Shown: positions 9,174 to 17,593 of the stretch, one piece after another
How positions within the stretch are numbered: position 1 is the stretch's first letter
Layout: each line of letters opens with the position of its first letter
Origin: WTGA01 sp965231865
Lineage (GTDB): Bacteria; Pseudomonadota; Gammaproteobacteria; Arenicellales; Poriferihabitantaceae
Length of the DNA stretch: 64,000 bases
Direction: 5' to 3'
Assembly: GCA_965231865.1 (NCBI GenBank)
Contig: CBDDOJ010000002.1
Location: 1,364,001-1,428,000 of the forward strand
Notes under the pieces: generated by a model
Database searches by the model: none
What the model was told of the DNA's origin: nothing
Seen by the model: the letters and a program-made list of their open reading frames with translations, nothing else
Translations under genes and position numbers: made by a program

Positions 9174-9648
9174 GATTACCTCCTCGGATTTGTTCCGCTC
9201 GCCCATCCATCTGCTGGCCTTCGGCTTCGGGACGGGGATGTCCCCGGTTGCCCCTGGAACCCTGGGAACCCTGGCCGCGGTGCCCATTGTCTGGGCGCTC
9301 AGCGCTCTGCCGGACAGCCTGTCGGCCGTGGTCGTTCTCGTTTTCACCGTGGCCGGGGTGCATATCTGCCAGGTTGCGGCGGATACACTGGAAACCCATG
9401 ACCATCCCGGGATCGTGTGGGATGAAATGGCGGGGCTGATGGTGACCCTGCTGTTCGTTCCATTCAGCTGGACGGCGCTGGCGGTGGGGGTGGTCCTTTT
9501 CCGGATTTTTGATATCTGGAAACCCTGGCCCATCGGTTACGTTGACAAAAAAATACACGGGGGGATCGGGATTATGCTGGATGATCTCATCGCTGCGGTC
9601 TTCGCCGGTCTCGTCTTGCGGGGGATGCTGGTATACTTCGGGTTTTAG
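9166..9648 (+). CDS. pgpA: Phosphatidylglycerophosphatase A
   Basis: 160 residues. The conserved FGFGTGMSPVAPGTLGTL motif, the HDHPGIVWDEMAGL metal-binding segment and C-terminal hydrophobic helices identify PgpA, an inner-membrane enzyme that dephosphorylates phosphatidylglycerophosphate. The frame stays open upstream, but the ATG at 9166, overlapping the nusB stop, gives the normal length. thiL, which usually sits between nusB and pgpA, is absent; the two genes abut directly. Confidence 0.93.
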   Translation: MRRITSSDLFRSPIHLLAFGFGTGMSPVAPGTLGTLAAVPIVWALSALPDSLSAVVVLVFTVAGVHICQVAADTLETHDHPGIVWDEMAGLMVTLLFVPFSWTALAVGVVLFRIFDIWKPWPIGYVDKKIHGGIGIMLDDLIAAVFAGLVLRGMLVYFGF

Positions 9649-9730
9649 GGATGCGGACGGGTCCGGTCTATTCGCTGTGCCGTTGTGATAGAGTACGTTC
9701 GCTCCCTGCACAGTGTAAAACAAAACCAAG

Positions 9731-10315
9731 ATGCTGGAACTCATCCAACCCATTCTGCGAACCGATGTTTCGGGCATGCCCCTTGAATGGATCCATTTCA
9801 GGCGGGCAGTGACCCTGATGAGCCTGGACCAGGTGGCCTATACCTGTGGTGAATTTGCCATGGTGGTACACGGCGGGAACAACCGCCTCAGCGGACAGCA
9901 AAGCACCCTGGAGGTGAACTCCATCATTGCCACCTATGGATCAAGCCTGCGGTGGGACGCCAAAAAGGACTACCGTCCTCCCTTGCACAATATCCCGCTT
10001 TTCCAGCGCGATGGCTACCTGTGCCTGTACTGCGGGGAACAGTACCCGGCCAAACATCTTTCCCGGGACCATGTGACGCCATTCAGCCAGGGCGGGAAGG
10101 ACCACTGGAACAATGTGGTCACCGCCTGTATCCGGTGCAACAACTACAAGGCCGGGCGAACCCCGGAACAGGCCGGAATGAAATTGATTGCGGTGCCGTT
10201 TACCCCGACCCATGCCGAATACATTTACCTGCAGGGCCGGAAAATTTTGGCCGACCAGATGGAGTTTCTGAAGGCTCATTTTCCCCGCTCCAGCCCGCTC
10301 CATCAGCGGGTCTGA
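9731..10315 (+). CDS. HNH endonuclease family protein
   Basis: 194 residues. The C-terminal half contains a zinc-stabilised HNH core: Cys98 and Cys101 (CLYCG), Asp113-His114 (SRDHV), a GGKDHWNN segment and Cys133 and Cys136 (CIRCNNYKAGRTP). The N-terminal half (residues 1-85) is a separate domain without motifs I recognise. Proteins of this layout are common single-copy chromosomal genes in proteobacteria and need not be mobile or restriction-related. The gene stands alone 82 bp after pgpA; the physiological role is unknown. Confidence 0.85.
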   Translation: MLELIQPILRTDVSGMPLEWIHFRRAVTLMSLDQVAYTCGEFAMVVHGGNNRLSGQQSTLEVNSIIATYGSSLRWDAKKDYRPPLHNIPLFQRDGYLCLYCGEQYPAKHLSRDHVTPFSQGGKDHWNNVVTACIRCNNYKAGRTPEQAGMKLIAVPFTPTHAEYIYLQGRKILADQMEFLKAHFPRSSPLHQRV

Positions 10316-10343
10316 TCCAATTCCACAATCGACAGTTACCATT

Positions 10344-11333
10344 ATGTCTTCATTCAAAGCATTCAGAATAAACCAGATAGATAGAAAAATAGTTGCCGAT
10401 TATGAGCAGCTTGCCATTGATGACCTGACCGAAGGTGAAGTGGTGGTTTCCGTGAAATGGTCCGGCATCAACTTCAAGGATGTCCTGGCGGCCACGGGGC
10501 GGGGCAAAATCCTCCGCCAATATCCCCTTAACGGAGGCATTGACCTTTCCGGAGTGGTGATGGAGTCGGTGGATGACCGGTTCAGGGAAGGCGATGAGGT
10601 GCTGGTCTGCGGGTGCGGGCTGTCCGAAACCGCCGATGGCGGTTATTCGGAAATCGCCCGGGTCAAGGCCGGTTGTGTTGTCCCCCTGCCTTCGGGAATC
10701 AGTCTTCGGGAAGCCATGGCTATTGGGACAGCGGGCTTTACCGCGGCCATGGCCGTTGTGCGCATGGAAGAAAACAATCAAACCCCGGAACACGGGCCCA
10801 TTGTCGTCACCGGAGCCACCGGCGGGGTCGGGAGCATTGCCACCGATATCCTGTCCTCCAATGGGTATACGGTGGCTGCCTTTACGGGAAAGCCCGATCA
10901 GCATGGTTTTTTAAGGGAGCTGGGGGCATCGGAATTCATTGACCGGCATACCCTGGAAATGGGAACCCGGCCACTGGAAAAAGCGCTCTGGGGAGGTGCG
11001 GTGGACAATGCCGGAGGCGAAACGCTGGCCTGGCTGACCCGTACGGTCAAACCCTGGGGAAACATCGCGAGTATCGGCCTGGTCGCCGATTTCAAGTTGA
11101 ATACCACCGTCATGCCCTTCATTTTGCGGGGGGTTTCGCTGTTGGGGATCAACTCGATTGAGATGCCTGCTTCCGTCAGAAATGCAATCTGGGAGCGGCT
11201 CGGTACCGATCTCAAACCCCGGCACCTGGACAGGGTGGTGACCCGGGAAATTGAACTGGACCAGTTGGTCGAGACCTTTGACAGTTACCTGGAGGGTACC
11301 AACTGGGGAAGAACCATCGTCAAGGTGCAATAG
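10344..11333 (+). CDS. acuI: Acryloyl-CoA reductase (AcuI/YhdH family)
   Basis: 329 residues, zinc-free medium-chain dehydrogenase. The N-terminal GroES-like domain has SGINFKDVLAATGRG, typical of YhdH/AcuI. The Rossmann domain has VVTGATGGVGSIA (about residues 153-165) for NADPH binding. AcuI reduces toxic acryloyl-CoA to propionyl-CoA. In marine bacteria acuI commonly lies beside DMSP lyase genes, and here dddP is the next gene on the same strand, which favours this role over a generic quinone oxidoreductase. The 663-bp gap makes a single transcript uncertain. Confidence 0.88.
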   Translation: MSSFKAFRINQIDRKIVADYEQLAIDDLTEGEVVVSVKWSGINFKDVLAATGRGKILRQYPLNGGIDLSGVVMESVDDRFREGDEVLVCGCGLSETADGGYSEIARVKAGCVVPLPSGISLREAMAIGTAGFTAAMAVVRMEENNQTPEHGPIVVTGATGGVGSIATDILSSNGYTVAAFTGKPDQHGFLRELGASEFIDRHTLEMGTRPLEKALWGGAVDNAGGETLAWLTRTVKPWGNIASIGLVADFKLNTTVMPFILRGVSLLGINSIEMPASVRNAIWERLGTDLKPRHLDRVVTREIELDQLVETFDSYLEGTNWGRTIVKVQ

Positions 11334-11996
11334 CCGTTTACCCATACCGGGGACTTTATCCAGGCCCCTGAACCGGGGTTGCGGTGGGCGACGGTCCGTG
11401 AAGGACCGGACACCCGGTGGACCTGAAGCCAGGGTGAAAAAAGGCCGGCACCTCCGTTTGCGTGCACAGTTCTCCTTGCAACCGAGGAGAGAACACGGTT
11501 TTGTGGCTCACGGATGACACACAAAATATTTTGTGGCTCATATTTTGCTGAAAGTGAGCCACAAAGTGGGTGGTTCACAGGTTGGCAATGAGGTTCCGGT
11601 TATTTTGATGCCACCACATCTCTTCATTGGCATCACTCCCATGGGCTCGCGGTCCCCAAACGATGCCTGCCCGGGTCATCCCTGTCGTCCGCAAACCGCT
11701 TTGACAAACCCCAACAGGATATCTGGATGAGCCTCCCGGGACGTGACTGGAACGAACCCTCAATCGGTAAAATCCCGGTCCCTGGGGTCACTGCCCCGGG
11801 AATTGCCCCGATTACTTGAAATATCGGCAGTCAAGAGGGGGCAGTGTATTCGGTTCAGGGATTGGGAATGTGGTCTATTGCAAACCCTTCCAAGTCAATT
11901 TAAATTAGGCCCTCTGAATCATCGGAAACCTATCCATTGCCATCCCGGGTTTGAGGATTCAATCCCCGGGTAAACCTCAGGAGTGCAAAGAGTGAT
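11334..11996. other. Intergenic region between acuI and dddP, no gene
   Basis: No convincing coding sequence. Short open frames here lack recognisable motifs. The notable content is a cluster of ttgtggctca repeats at 11501-11565, listed separately. The dddP regulatory region presumably occupies the A/T-richer last 150 bases. Confidence 0.6.
11501..11565. repeat. Clustered ttgtggctca direct and inverted repeats
   Basis: The 10-mer ttgtggctca occurs at 11501-11510 and 11531-11540, exactly 30 bp apart. Its reverse complement lies at 11555-11564, giving an 11-bp hairpin (11530-11540 with 11555-11565, 14-nt loop). The wording, including gctgaaagtgagccac, resembles the multiple terminal repeats of IS21-family elements as I remember them. 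No transposase remains. A regulatory protein-binding array is the alternative. Confidence 0.5.
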
Positions 11997-13313
11997 ATGA
12001 ACCGTTATGAAAGTGCGCTGCAACGCAGTTTTAAAAAACACAAACCCGACAATACCCCGGATGAGAATGACCGGATAGAAATCGGGCCCAGCCAGCTGGC
12101 TTTTGACGAATGGGCGGCCCTGGGACTGGAATGTCCGGATATGGCGGCATTGAGGGAGTACCGTCTTGAACGGGTTCGGGAGCAGCTGCGCAAACGGGAC
12201 TATGCGGGGATCCTGTTATTCGACCCACTGAACCATCGCTATGCCACGGACAGTACGAACATGCAATTGTGGATCACCCATAACGCGGCCCGGGCGTGTT
12301 TCATTGCAACGGATGGTCCCGTGGTGATGTTTGATTTTCATGGATGCCAGCATTTGAGTTATCATTTACCCCTGGTCGACGAAATCCGGCCAATGACCAC
12401 GTTCTTTTATTTTCCCGGCGGGAGCCGCTGTGAAGAAAAAGCGGCCCGGTTCGCTGCCGAGATCGCAGAGTTGATCACTGCCCACGGGGGAGGGAACCGG
12501 CGGCTGGCCGTGGACCGCATTGAAATCGTCGGTCTTCGGGAACTGGAAAGGAAAAACATCTGCGTCATGCACGACGGGATGGGTCTGATGGAAACCGCCC
12601 GTGAGATCAAGAACCACAATGAAATGAAAGCGATGCGCTGTGCGGTGGCGGCCTGTGAGAATACACTGCTGGAATTCGAGGAAGCCATTGAGCCGGGGAT
12701 CAGTGAAAATGAATTGTGGGCACACCTGCATTACGGCAATTCAAAGCGGGGAGGGGACTGGATTGAGACCCGTCTCCTTTCCACCGGTCCGCGGACGAAT
12801 CCCTGGATGTCGGAGTGCGGTCCCCGGATCATCCAGGAGGGAGACCTGGTGGGACTCGATACCGACCTCGTCGGGGTGTACGGGTACTGTGTCGACATGT
12901 CACGCACCTGGCTGGCGGGGGACGGCAAGGCCACCGCGGAACAGAAACAGCTGTTCCAGGTGGCCCATGAGCACATTATGGAGGACATGGAACTGTTGAA
13001 GCCCGGGTTGACTTTCAAGGAACTCACTTTTGGCGGCAATCAGCTTGCCGAAAAATATCGGCCCCAGCAATATGGGGTGAAGTATCACGGGGTCGGATTG
13101 TGCGATGAATATCCGGCCATCTATTACCCGGAATCCTGGGAAAACAGCGGATATGATGGCGTGCTCGAACCAGGGATGTGTCTGTGCGTGGAAGCCTATA
13201 TCGGTGAAGTGGGGGGCCGGGAAGGGGTGAAGCTGGAAGACCAGGTGCTGATTACCGAAACCGGTTATGAATTGCTGACGAAATTTCACCACGATCCCCG
13301 GCTGCTGGATTAG
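11997..13313 (+). CDS. dddP: DMSP lyase DddP (M24 metallopeptidase fold)
   Basis: 438 residues. DddP cleaves dimethylsulfoniopropionate to dimethyl sulfide and acrylate using a pita-bread M24 fold and a di-metal centre. The N-terminal ENDRIEIGPSQLAF and ATDSTNMQLW segments match Roseobacter DddP closely. All published metal ligands are present: Asp288, Asp290, Asp300, His364, Glu399 and Glu414, plus the catalytic Asp370 in HGVGLCDE. All are shifted by exactly seven from Ruegeria numbering (295, 297, 307, 371, 406, 421; 377). That constant offset argues against a generic Xaa-Pro peptidase. The upstream acuI gene would detoxify the acrylate product. Confidence 0.88.
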   Translation: MNRYESALQRSFKKHKPDNTPDENDRIEIGPSQLAFDEWAALGLECPDMAALREYRLERVREQLRKRDYAGILLFDPLNHRYATDSTNMQLWITHNAARACFIATDGPVVMFDFHGCQHLSYHLPLVDEIRPMTTFFYFPGGSRCEEKAARFAAEIAELITAHGGGNRRLAVDRIEIVGLRELERKNICVMHDGMGLMETAREIKNHNEMKAMRCAVAACENTLLEFEEAIEPGISENELWAHLHYGNSKRGGDWIETRLLSTGPRTNPWMSECGPRIIQEGDLVGLDTDLVGVYGYCVDMSRTWLAGDGKATAEQKQLFQVAHEHIMEDMELLKPGLTFKELTFGGNQLAEKYRPQQYGVKYHGVGLCDEYPAIYYPESWENSGYDGVLEPGMCLCVEAYIGEVGGREGVKLEDQVLITETGYELLTKFHHDPRLLD

Positions 13314-13462
13314 CCTAACCGACAATCCTGATTTTGACAGGAAGCTGGAAAATCCCTTTTCCGAGGAGTCGTTTCCTTTCATGGAGATTGCGGAAAGTAC
13401 CATCGAACACCCGCTTCGACTACGTTCGTTGTCCGGAGATTGCAGCACGTTTCGGATGCCAT

Positions 13463-13490
13463 TTGAACTGTCGGAAATATGTGTCATACT
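13463..13490 (+). promoter_or_regulatory. Candidate sigma-70 promoter of the abiE operon
   Basis: TTGAAC (13463-13468), a 16-bp spacer and CATACT (13485-13490). The -10 box ends 6 bases before ATG 13497, so transcription would start at or beside the start codon, giving a leaderless or near-leaderless mRNA. AbiEi-type antitoxins often autoregulate, and tcgga-type half-sites overlap this region. Confidence 0.4.
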
Positions 13491-13496
13491 TCGGAC

Positions 13497-14165
13497 ATGA
13501 CTGTCTTGACACAAAACACCGGTTTGAGTTCCGGTCTCCTCGCCCGGATAGCGGCCAACCCGGACGAGGTTTGGTTCCCCGGCGACTTTGCCGATCTCGG
13601 CAATCGTGCTGCCGTTGACAAGACCCTTCAGCGCCTGGTTGCTGCCGGCGATCTGCGTCGCATCGACCGCGGACTCTACGACCGTCCGCGCACCAACGGG
13701 CTGACCGGCTGTCCGACCGTGCCGGACTACCGCGCAGTCATCCGTGCCGTCACCCGCCGGGATCAGGCTCGTGCCATCATCGACGGCATGACCGCCGCCA
13801 ACGAACTCGGCCTCACCACCGCCGTCCCGGCGCGAATTGAAGTTCTGGTCGATGCACGGTTGAAGCCGATCAGGCTGGGCCACCAGGAAATTCATTTCCG
13901 ATATGCAGCGCCCAGCCGCCTCTATTGGTCCGGACGACCAGCCATGCGGGTGGTTCAGGCACTGCACTGGATGCAGGACATGCTGTCCCGGGATGACGAA
14001 CGGCAACGCATCCGGTCCGCGTTACGCCGCATTTTTGCGGACCCCCGGCACGGACAGGCGATTCGCGCCGATCTGGAAGCGGGGTTTTCCGCATTGCCAA
14101 TCTGGATGCAGGAATTCCTGCGCGATCTGCTGAGAGCCTCTGATGCAGAAAAGGTGTGCTCGTGA
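13497..14165 (+). CDS. abiEi: AbiEi-type antitoxin (type IV toxin-antitoxin)
   Basis: 222 residues. The N-terminal winged helix (about residues 10-60: ARIAANPDEVWFPGDFADLG through RIDRGLYDRP) and the C-terminal effector-like domain match the DUF6088/AbiEi family, which neutralises AbiEii indirectly and represses the operon. ATG 13497 is chosen over 13479 because the family usually starts just before this HTH. The stop overlaps the toxin start (GTGA). The locus separates dddP from a convergent oxidoreductase operon and looks like an insertion. Phage defence is inferred from the family. Confidence 0.85.
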   Translation: MTVLTQNTGLSSGLLARIAANPDEVWFPGDFADLGNRAAVDKTLQRLVAAGDLRRIDRGLYDRPRTNGLTGCPTVPDYRAVIRAVTRRDQARAIIDGMTAANELGLTTAVPARIEVLVDARLKPIRLGHQEIHFRYAAPSRLYWSGRPAMRVVQALHWMQDMLSRDDERQRIRSALRRIFADPRHGQAIRADLEAGFSALPIWMQEFLRDLLRASDAEKVCS

Positions 14166-15253
14166 CCGCTGCTGCCTACAGACAGATCGGCACCGCACCC
14201 CCACGCGATCGCCTTGACATTTTTCTTGCGGCTGCCAATCGGCTCGGCGCCCCGATCAACCATGTCGAGAAGGACTTCTGGGTCTGCTGGACGTTGAACG
14301 CGCTTTATAGCGAGCGACCAGTCGGCGGTCCCCGCCTCCTCTTCAAGGGCGGTACGTCCCTGTCGAAAGCTTACGGCCTGATCCAGCGCTTTTCCGAGGA
14401 TATCGACATCACTGTGTTCCGCGGCGACCTTGGTGAACCGGCTTCGGTCGAGGAACTCGAGGCCTTGTCGGGAAAGAAGCGCCGGGCCCGACTCAACGCG
14501 ATCAGGGATGCATGTCGGGCCTACGTCATCGGGCCGCTCCAGGAATTTCTGCATGTGCAGATCGCGGACGTCACCGGCGGTGTTGGACGTATCGAGATCG
14601 ACGCCGCCGACCCTGACGGACAGACATTGCTCGTTTGGTATCCCGAGATTGAGCCCCGGGACAACGCCTATGTGCGCCCGGCCGTGCGGATCGAATCCGG
14701 CGCGAAGTCGGCTCTGGATCCCCACCGTCCGGTTACAATCCAGCCCTATATCGCTGAAGATGCCATGGGTCTCGACTTGGTGACGCGTGACGTGACCACC
14801 ATCCACGCTGCACGCACCTTCTGGGATAAGGTGGTAATCGCACATAGCCTGCACCGCTGGCACGAACGCCGAGGCGTTCTCAGACAGGAAGGGCAACGCG
14901 TCTCGCGACACTACTATGACCTCCATTGTCTCTTTCGATCAAAAATCGGCAAACCGGCCCTCGCGGACCGGGACCTGGGTGCGGATTGTGTGCGACACGC
15001 CCGCATGTTCTTTAATCGACCCGACTACGACCTCTCTTCGGCAATGCCAGGGACTTTCGCAGTCTCGCCGACCGGAACGATGGTTGATGCCCTCTCCCGC
15101 GACTACGCCAACACTGTAGCCATGATTTTCGGTAATGCCCCTGCTTTCGACGAAATCCTGGCATCTATCGACAGGGTCGAGCGGGCATTGAACAGCGGGG
15201 AAGAGGCGAGCCCTACCGTACCGTACAGGGGGGCGGCTGGCCGGGGTGGCTAA
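14162..15253 (+). CDS. abiEii: AbiEii-type nucleotidyltransferase toxin
   Basis: 363 residues from the GTG at 14162, which overlaps the antitoxin stop by 4 bp; a GTG two codons earlier (14156) is possible. The DNA polymerase beta-like nucleotidyltransferase core is clear: FKGGTSLSK (about 61-69), then RFSEDIDI with Asp80 and Asp82 as metal ligands. AbiEii toxins transfer nucleotides to RNA targets and cause growth arrest, in some cases aborting phage infection. The gene runs 4 bp into the convergent oxidoreductase gene. Catalytic motifs are intact, so the toxin is probably functional. Confidence 0.88.
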   Translation: MTAAAYRQIGTAPPRDRLDIFLAAANRLGAPINHVEKDFWVCWTLNALYSERPVGGPRLLFKGGTSLSKAYGLIQRFSEDIDITVFRGDLGEPASVEELEALSGKKRRARLNAIRDACRAYVIGPLQEFLHVQIADVTGGVGRIEIDAADPDGQTLLVWYPEIEPRDNAYVRPAVRIESGAKSALDPHRPVTIQPYIAEDAMGLDLVTRDVTTIHAARTFWDKVVIAHSLHRWHERRGVLRQEGQRVSRHYYDLHCLFRSKIGKPALADRDLGADCVRHARMFFNRPDYDLSSAMPGTFAVSPTGTMVDALSRDYANTVAMIFGNAPAFDEILASIDRVERALNSGEEASPTVPYRGAAGRGG

Positions 15254-16692
15254 TGGCGTCTCCAGCGGTGATATTTTTCCAATAGCCGAAGCGCCCACTG
15301 GGGGGCATGGGCCTTCTTCCAGTTGCCCGCTGCAAATTTGTTGGCTTCCATCCAGGTCGGATAGGCATGAATGGTGCCCAGTATCTTGTTCAGTCCCAAT
15401 CCGTGGCGCATGGCCAGAACAAACTCGGCAATCAGGTCCCCTGCGTGCCGGCTGATGATGGTGACCCCCAGGATTCGGTCCTTGCCGGGTGCCGTCAGTA
15501 CCTTGATCTTCCCATAGGGGTGACCATCGGCCAGTGCTCGGTCGAGTTCGCCGATGTCATACTCGGTGACTTCGTAGGGAATCTGTTTTTCACTGGCCTC
15601 CTTTTCATTCAGTCCCACCCGGGCCACTTCCGGGTCCGTATAGGTTGCCCAGGGCAGTACACTGTAATCCACCTTGAATTTCCGGAAGGTGCCGAAAAGT
15701 GAGTTGACCGCCGCATACCAGGCCTGATGCGCCGCGGCATGCGTGAACTGGTACGGGCCGACCACATCCCCGACCGCGTACACATTGGGATGTCCGGCCT
15801 GCAGGTATTCATTCGCATCAATGGTTCTGCGCGGGCTGACCGGAACACGGATATTGTCCAGTCCGTATCCTTCCATGCGTGCAGCCCGTCCCACCGCAAC
15901 CAGCAGCTGGTCGAACTCAATTTCAACCGGCGTGCCCTCCCGGTCGCAATGCAGTCGCCGGGTCCCGCCATCCGCAGTGACTTTTTCCGCACGGTGCCCG
16001 GTCAGAACGGCAATGCCTTCGCGATCGAATACTTCACGCATTTGATCGGAAAACTCGGCATCCTCGTTAATCAGGATCTGGGGCAGCATTTCCACCAGCG
16101 TGACCTGGCTTCCAAACCGGGCAAAACACTGGGCCAATTCACAGCCAATGGGTCCGCCTCCGAGGACCACCAGTTTCTCCGGGAGGTCCCGAAGTTCCCA
16201 GATGGTGTCCGAGGTCAGGTAATCAATGTCCTTAATCCCCGCGATGGGCGGAACAAAAGGCTCCGCTCCGGCCGCAATGACAATGCTGCGGGCCGTCAGG
16301 TCCGACCCATTGACCCGGACGCAGTGGGGGGACCGAATTTCCGCCTCGCCCTGGATGACTTCAACGCCCAGGGCCGTGTAGCGTTCCACCGAATCGTGAG
16401 GGGCGATGGATTGAATCACCCCCTGCACCCGTTCCATGATCTCCGCGAAGTCGAATTCAACGCTGGTTTTGCCGATCCCGTAATTTCTGGAGTTTTGCAG
16501 GTCGTGGATGAATTTGGCGGAAGCGATCAGTGATTTGGAGGGCACGCAACCGGTATTGAGACAGTCCCCTCCCATTTCTCCCTTTTCAATCAGGATGACC
16601 TTCGCCTTGACGGCCGCTGCAATGTATGCGGTGACCAGCCCGCCGCTGCCGGCTCCAATGACAATCAGGTTTGCGTCGTATTTCTTTGCCAT
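15250..16692 (-). CDS. Flavin-dependent pyridine nucleotide-disulfide oxidoreductase
   Basis: 480 residues. FAD-binding GAGSGG motif (13-18), redox-active Cys44 and Cys49 (GGDCLNTGCVPSKS), NAD(P)-binding GGGPIGCELAQ, and a C-terminal dimerisation domain. It belongs to the dihydrolipoamide dehydrogenase/mercuric reductase group. The usual C-terminal HPT-E active-site motif reads HAYPTWME. Substrate is unknown; no 2-oxo acid dehydrogenase genes are near. The upstream partner is a VTT membrane protein separated by one base, a recurrent pairing in proteobacteria. Confidence 0.88.
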   Translation of the reverse strand: MAKKYDANLIVIGAGSGGLVTAYIAAAVKAKVILIEKGEMGGDCLNTGCVPSKSLIASAKFIHDLQNSRNYGIGKTSVEFDFAEIMERVQGVIQSIAPHDSVERYTALGVEVIQGEAEIRSPHCVRVNGSDLTARSIVIAAGAEPFVPPIAGIKDIDYLTSDTIWELRDLPEKLVVLGGGPIGCELAQCFARFGSQVTLVEMLPQILINEDAEFSDQMREVFDREGIAVLTGHRAEKVTADGGTRRLHCDREGTPVEIEFDQLLVAVGRAARMEGYGLDNIRVPVSPRRTIDANEYLQAGHPNVYAVGDVVGPYQFTHAAAHQAWYAAVNSLFGTFRKFKVDYSVLPWATYTDPEVARVGLNEKEASEKQIPYEVTEYDIGELDRALADGHPYGKIKVLTAPGKDRILGVTIISRHAGDLIAEFVLAMRHGLGLNKILGTIHAYPTWMEANKFAAGNWKKAHAPQWALRLLEKYHRWRRH

Positions 16693-16693
16693 G

Positions 16694-17374
16694 TCAATTC
16701 ACCCTGCCCTTGATCATTTTCAACAGGTATTTTGCAATATAGGGAAACACGGCAAGCAGCAGAAATGATCCGATCAGTGCCGGGGAAAGCAGCCCCTTGA
16801 TGGAATCCAGGCGTCCCAACTGGGTTCCGGCATTGATAAATACCATCGTTCCCGGGGCCATGCCAATCAGGGAAGCCCAAAAAAATGTGACCGTCTTGAT
16901 GGAGGTCAGGCCCATCACCAGGTTAATCACGAAGAACGGGATCACTGGGACGAGGCGAACGGAAAACAGGTACAGTGCCCCTTCTTTGCGGAAGTTTTCC
17001 CGAATCCGGGTGACGCGGTCCCCCGCTTTTTTCTGTACCAGGTCGTCAAAAAGATAGCGGGCAACCAAAAATGAAATGGTGGCACCAATGGTGGCCGATA
17101 CCAGCGCGATGGCGGTTCCGGAGACAAACCCGAAGATTGCACCGCAACACAGGGTCAGAACCAGCGCCCCCGGGATCGAGGCGGCAGTGACCAGAATGTA
17201 GGTGCCGGAAAATACCAGTGCGGTGAGGAAGGGATGAGCGTCCTTGTAGGCTTTGAACCCATTCAGTTGAGACTTGATGAATTCCAGGTTCAGGTATTGC
17301 TCGGGCCCGATGTACAACAAAATGCCGAGGATGAGTCCGATTGCGACGACCAGAATGATTTTCCCTTTTGACAT
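16694..17374 (-). CDS. TVP38/TMEM64 (VTT domain) membrane protein
   Basis: 226 residues with an N-terminal membrane helix (about 4-24) and a central VTT domain. It contains the GALVLTLCCGAIFG segment, FLVARYLFDDLV and the RLVPVIPFFVINLVMG signature, followed by further hydrophobic helices. The family is related to DedA proteins and has been linked to lipid or small-molecule transport, but the substrate is not established. It is the first gene of a two-gene operon with the disulfide oxidoreductase. Confidence 0.87.
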   Translation of the reverse strand: MSKGKIILVVAIGLILGILLYIGPEQYLNLEFIKSQLNGFKAYKDAHPFLTALVFSGTYILVTAASIPGALVLTLCCGAIFGFVSGTAIALVSATIGATISFLVARYLFDDLVQKKAGDRVTRIRENFRKEGALYLFSVRLVPVIPFFVINLVMGLTSIKTVTFFWASLIGMAPGTMVFINAGTQLGRLDSIKGLLSPALIGSFLLLAVFPYIAKYLLKMIKGRVN

Positions 17375-17593
17375 GACAGCCCGTTGTTTTGTAGTGAAAG
17401 GTTCGTGACTATCCGCCTATCGAAAAGCTGCAATCTGCCGGTGGATCATTGCTCCTGCGCAAGGCGGCTCGACCATGAAACCGGGCCCGGAGCATCCGTG
17501 ACGGCAGTGGGCGGGTGATCGGGCCCTTGCCGATCCAAATTTCCGGGAAAACCGGCGGTCAGGGGGTGTGGTACGCATCGACGGCACGGATGG

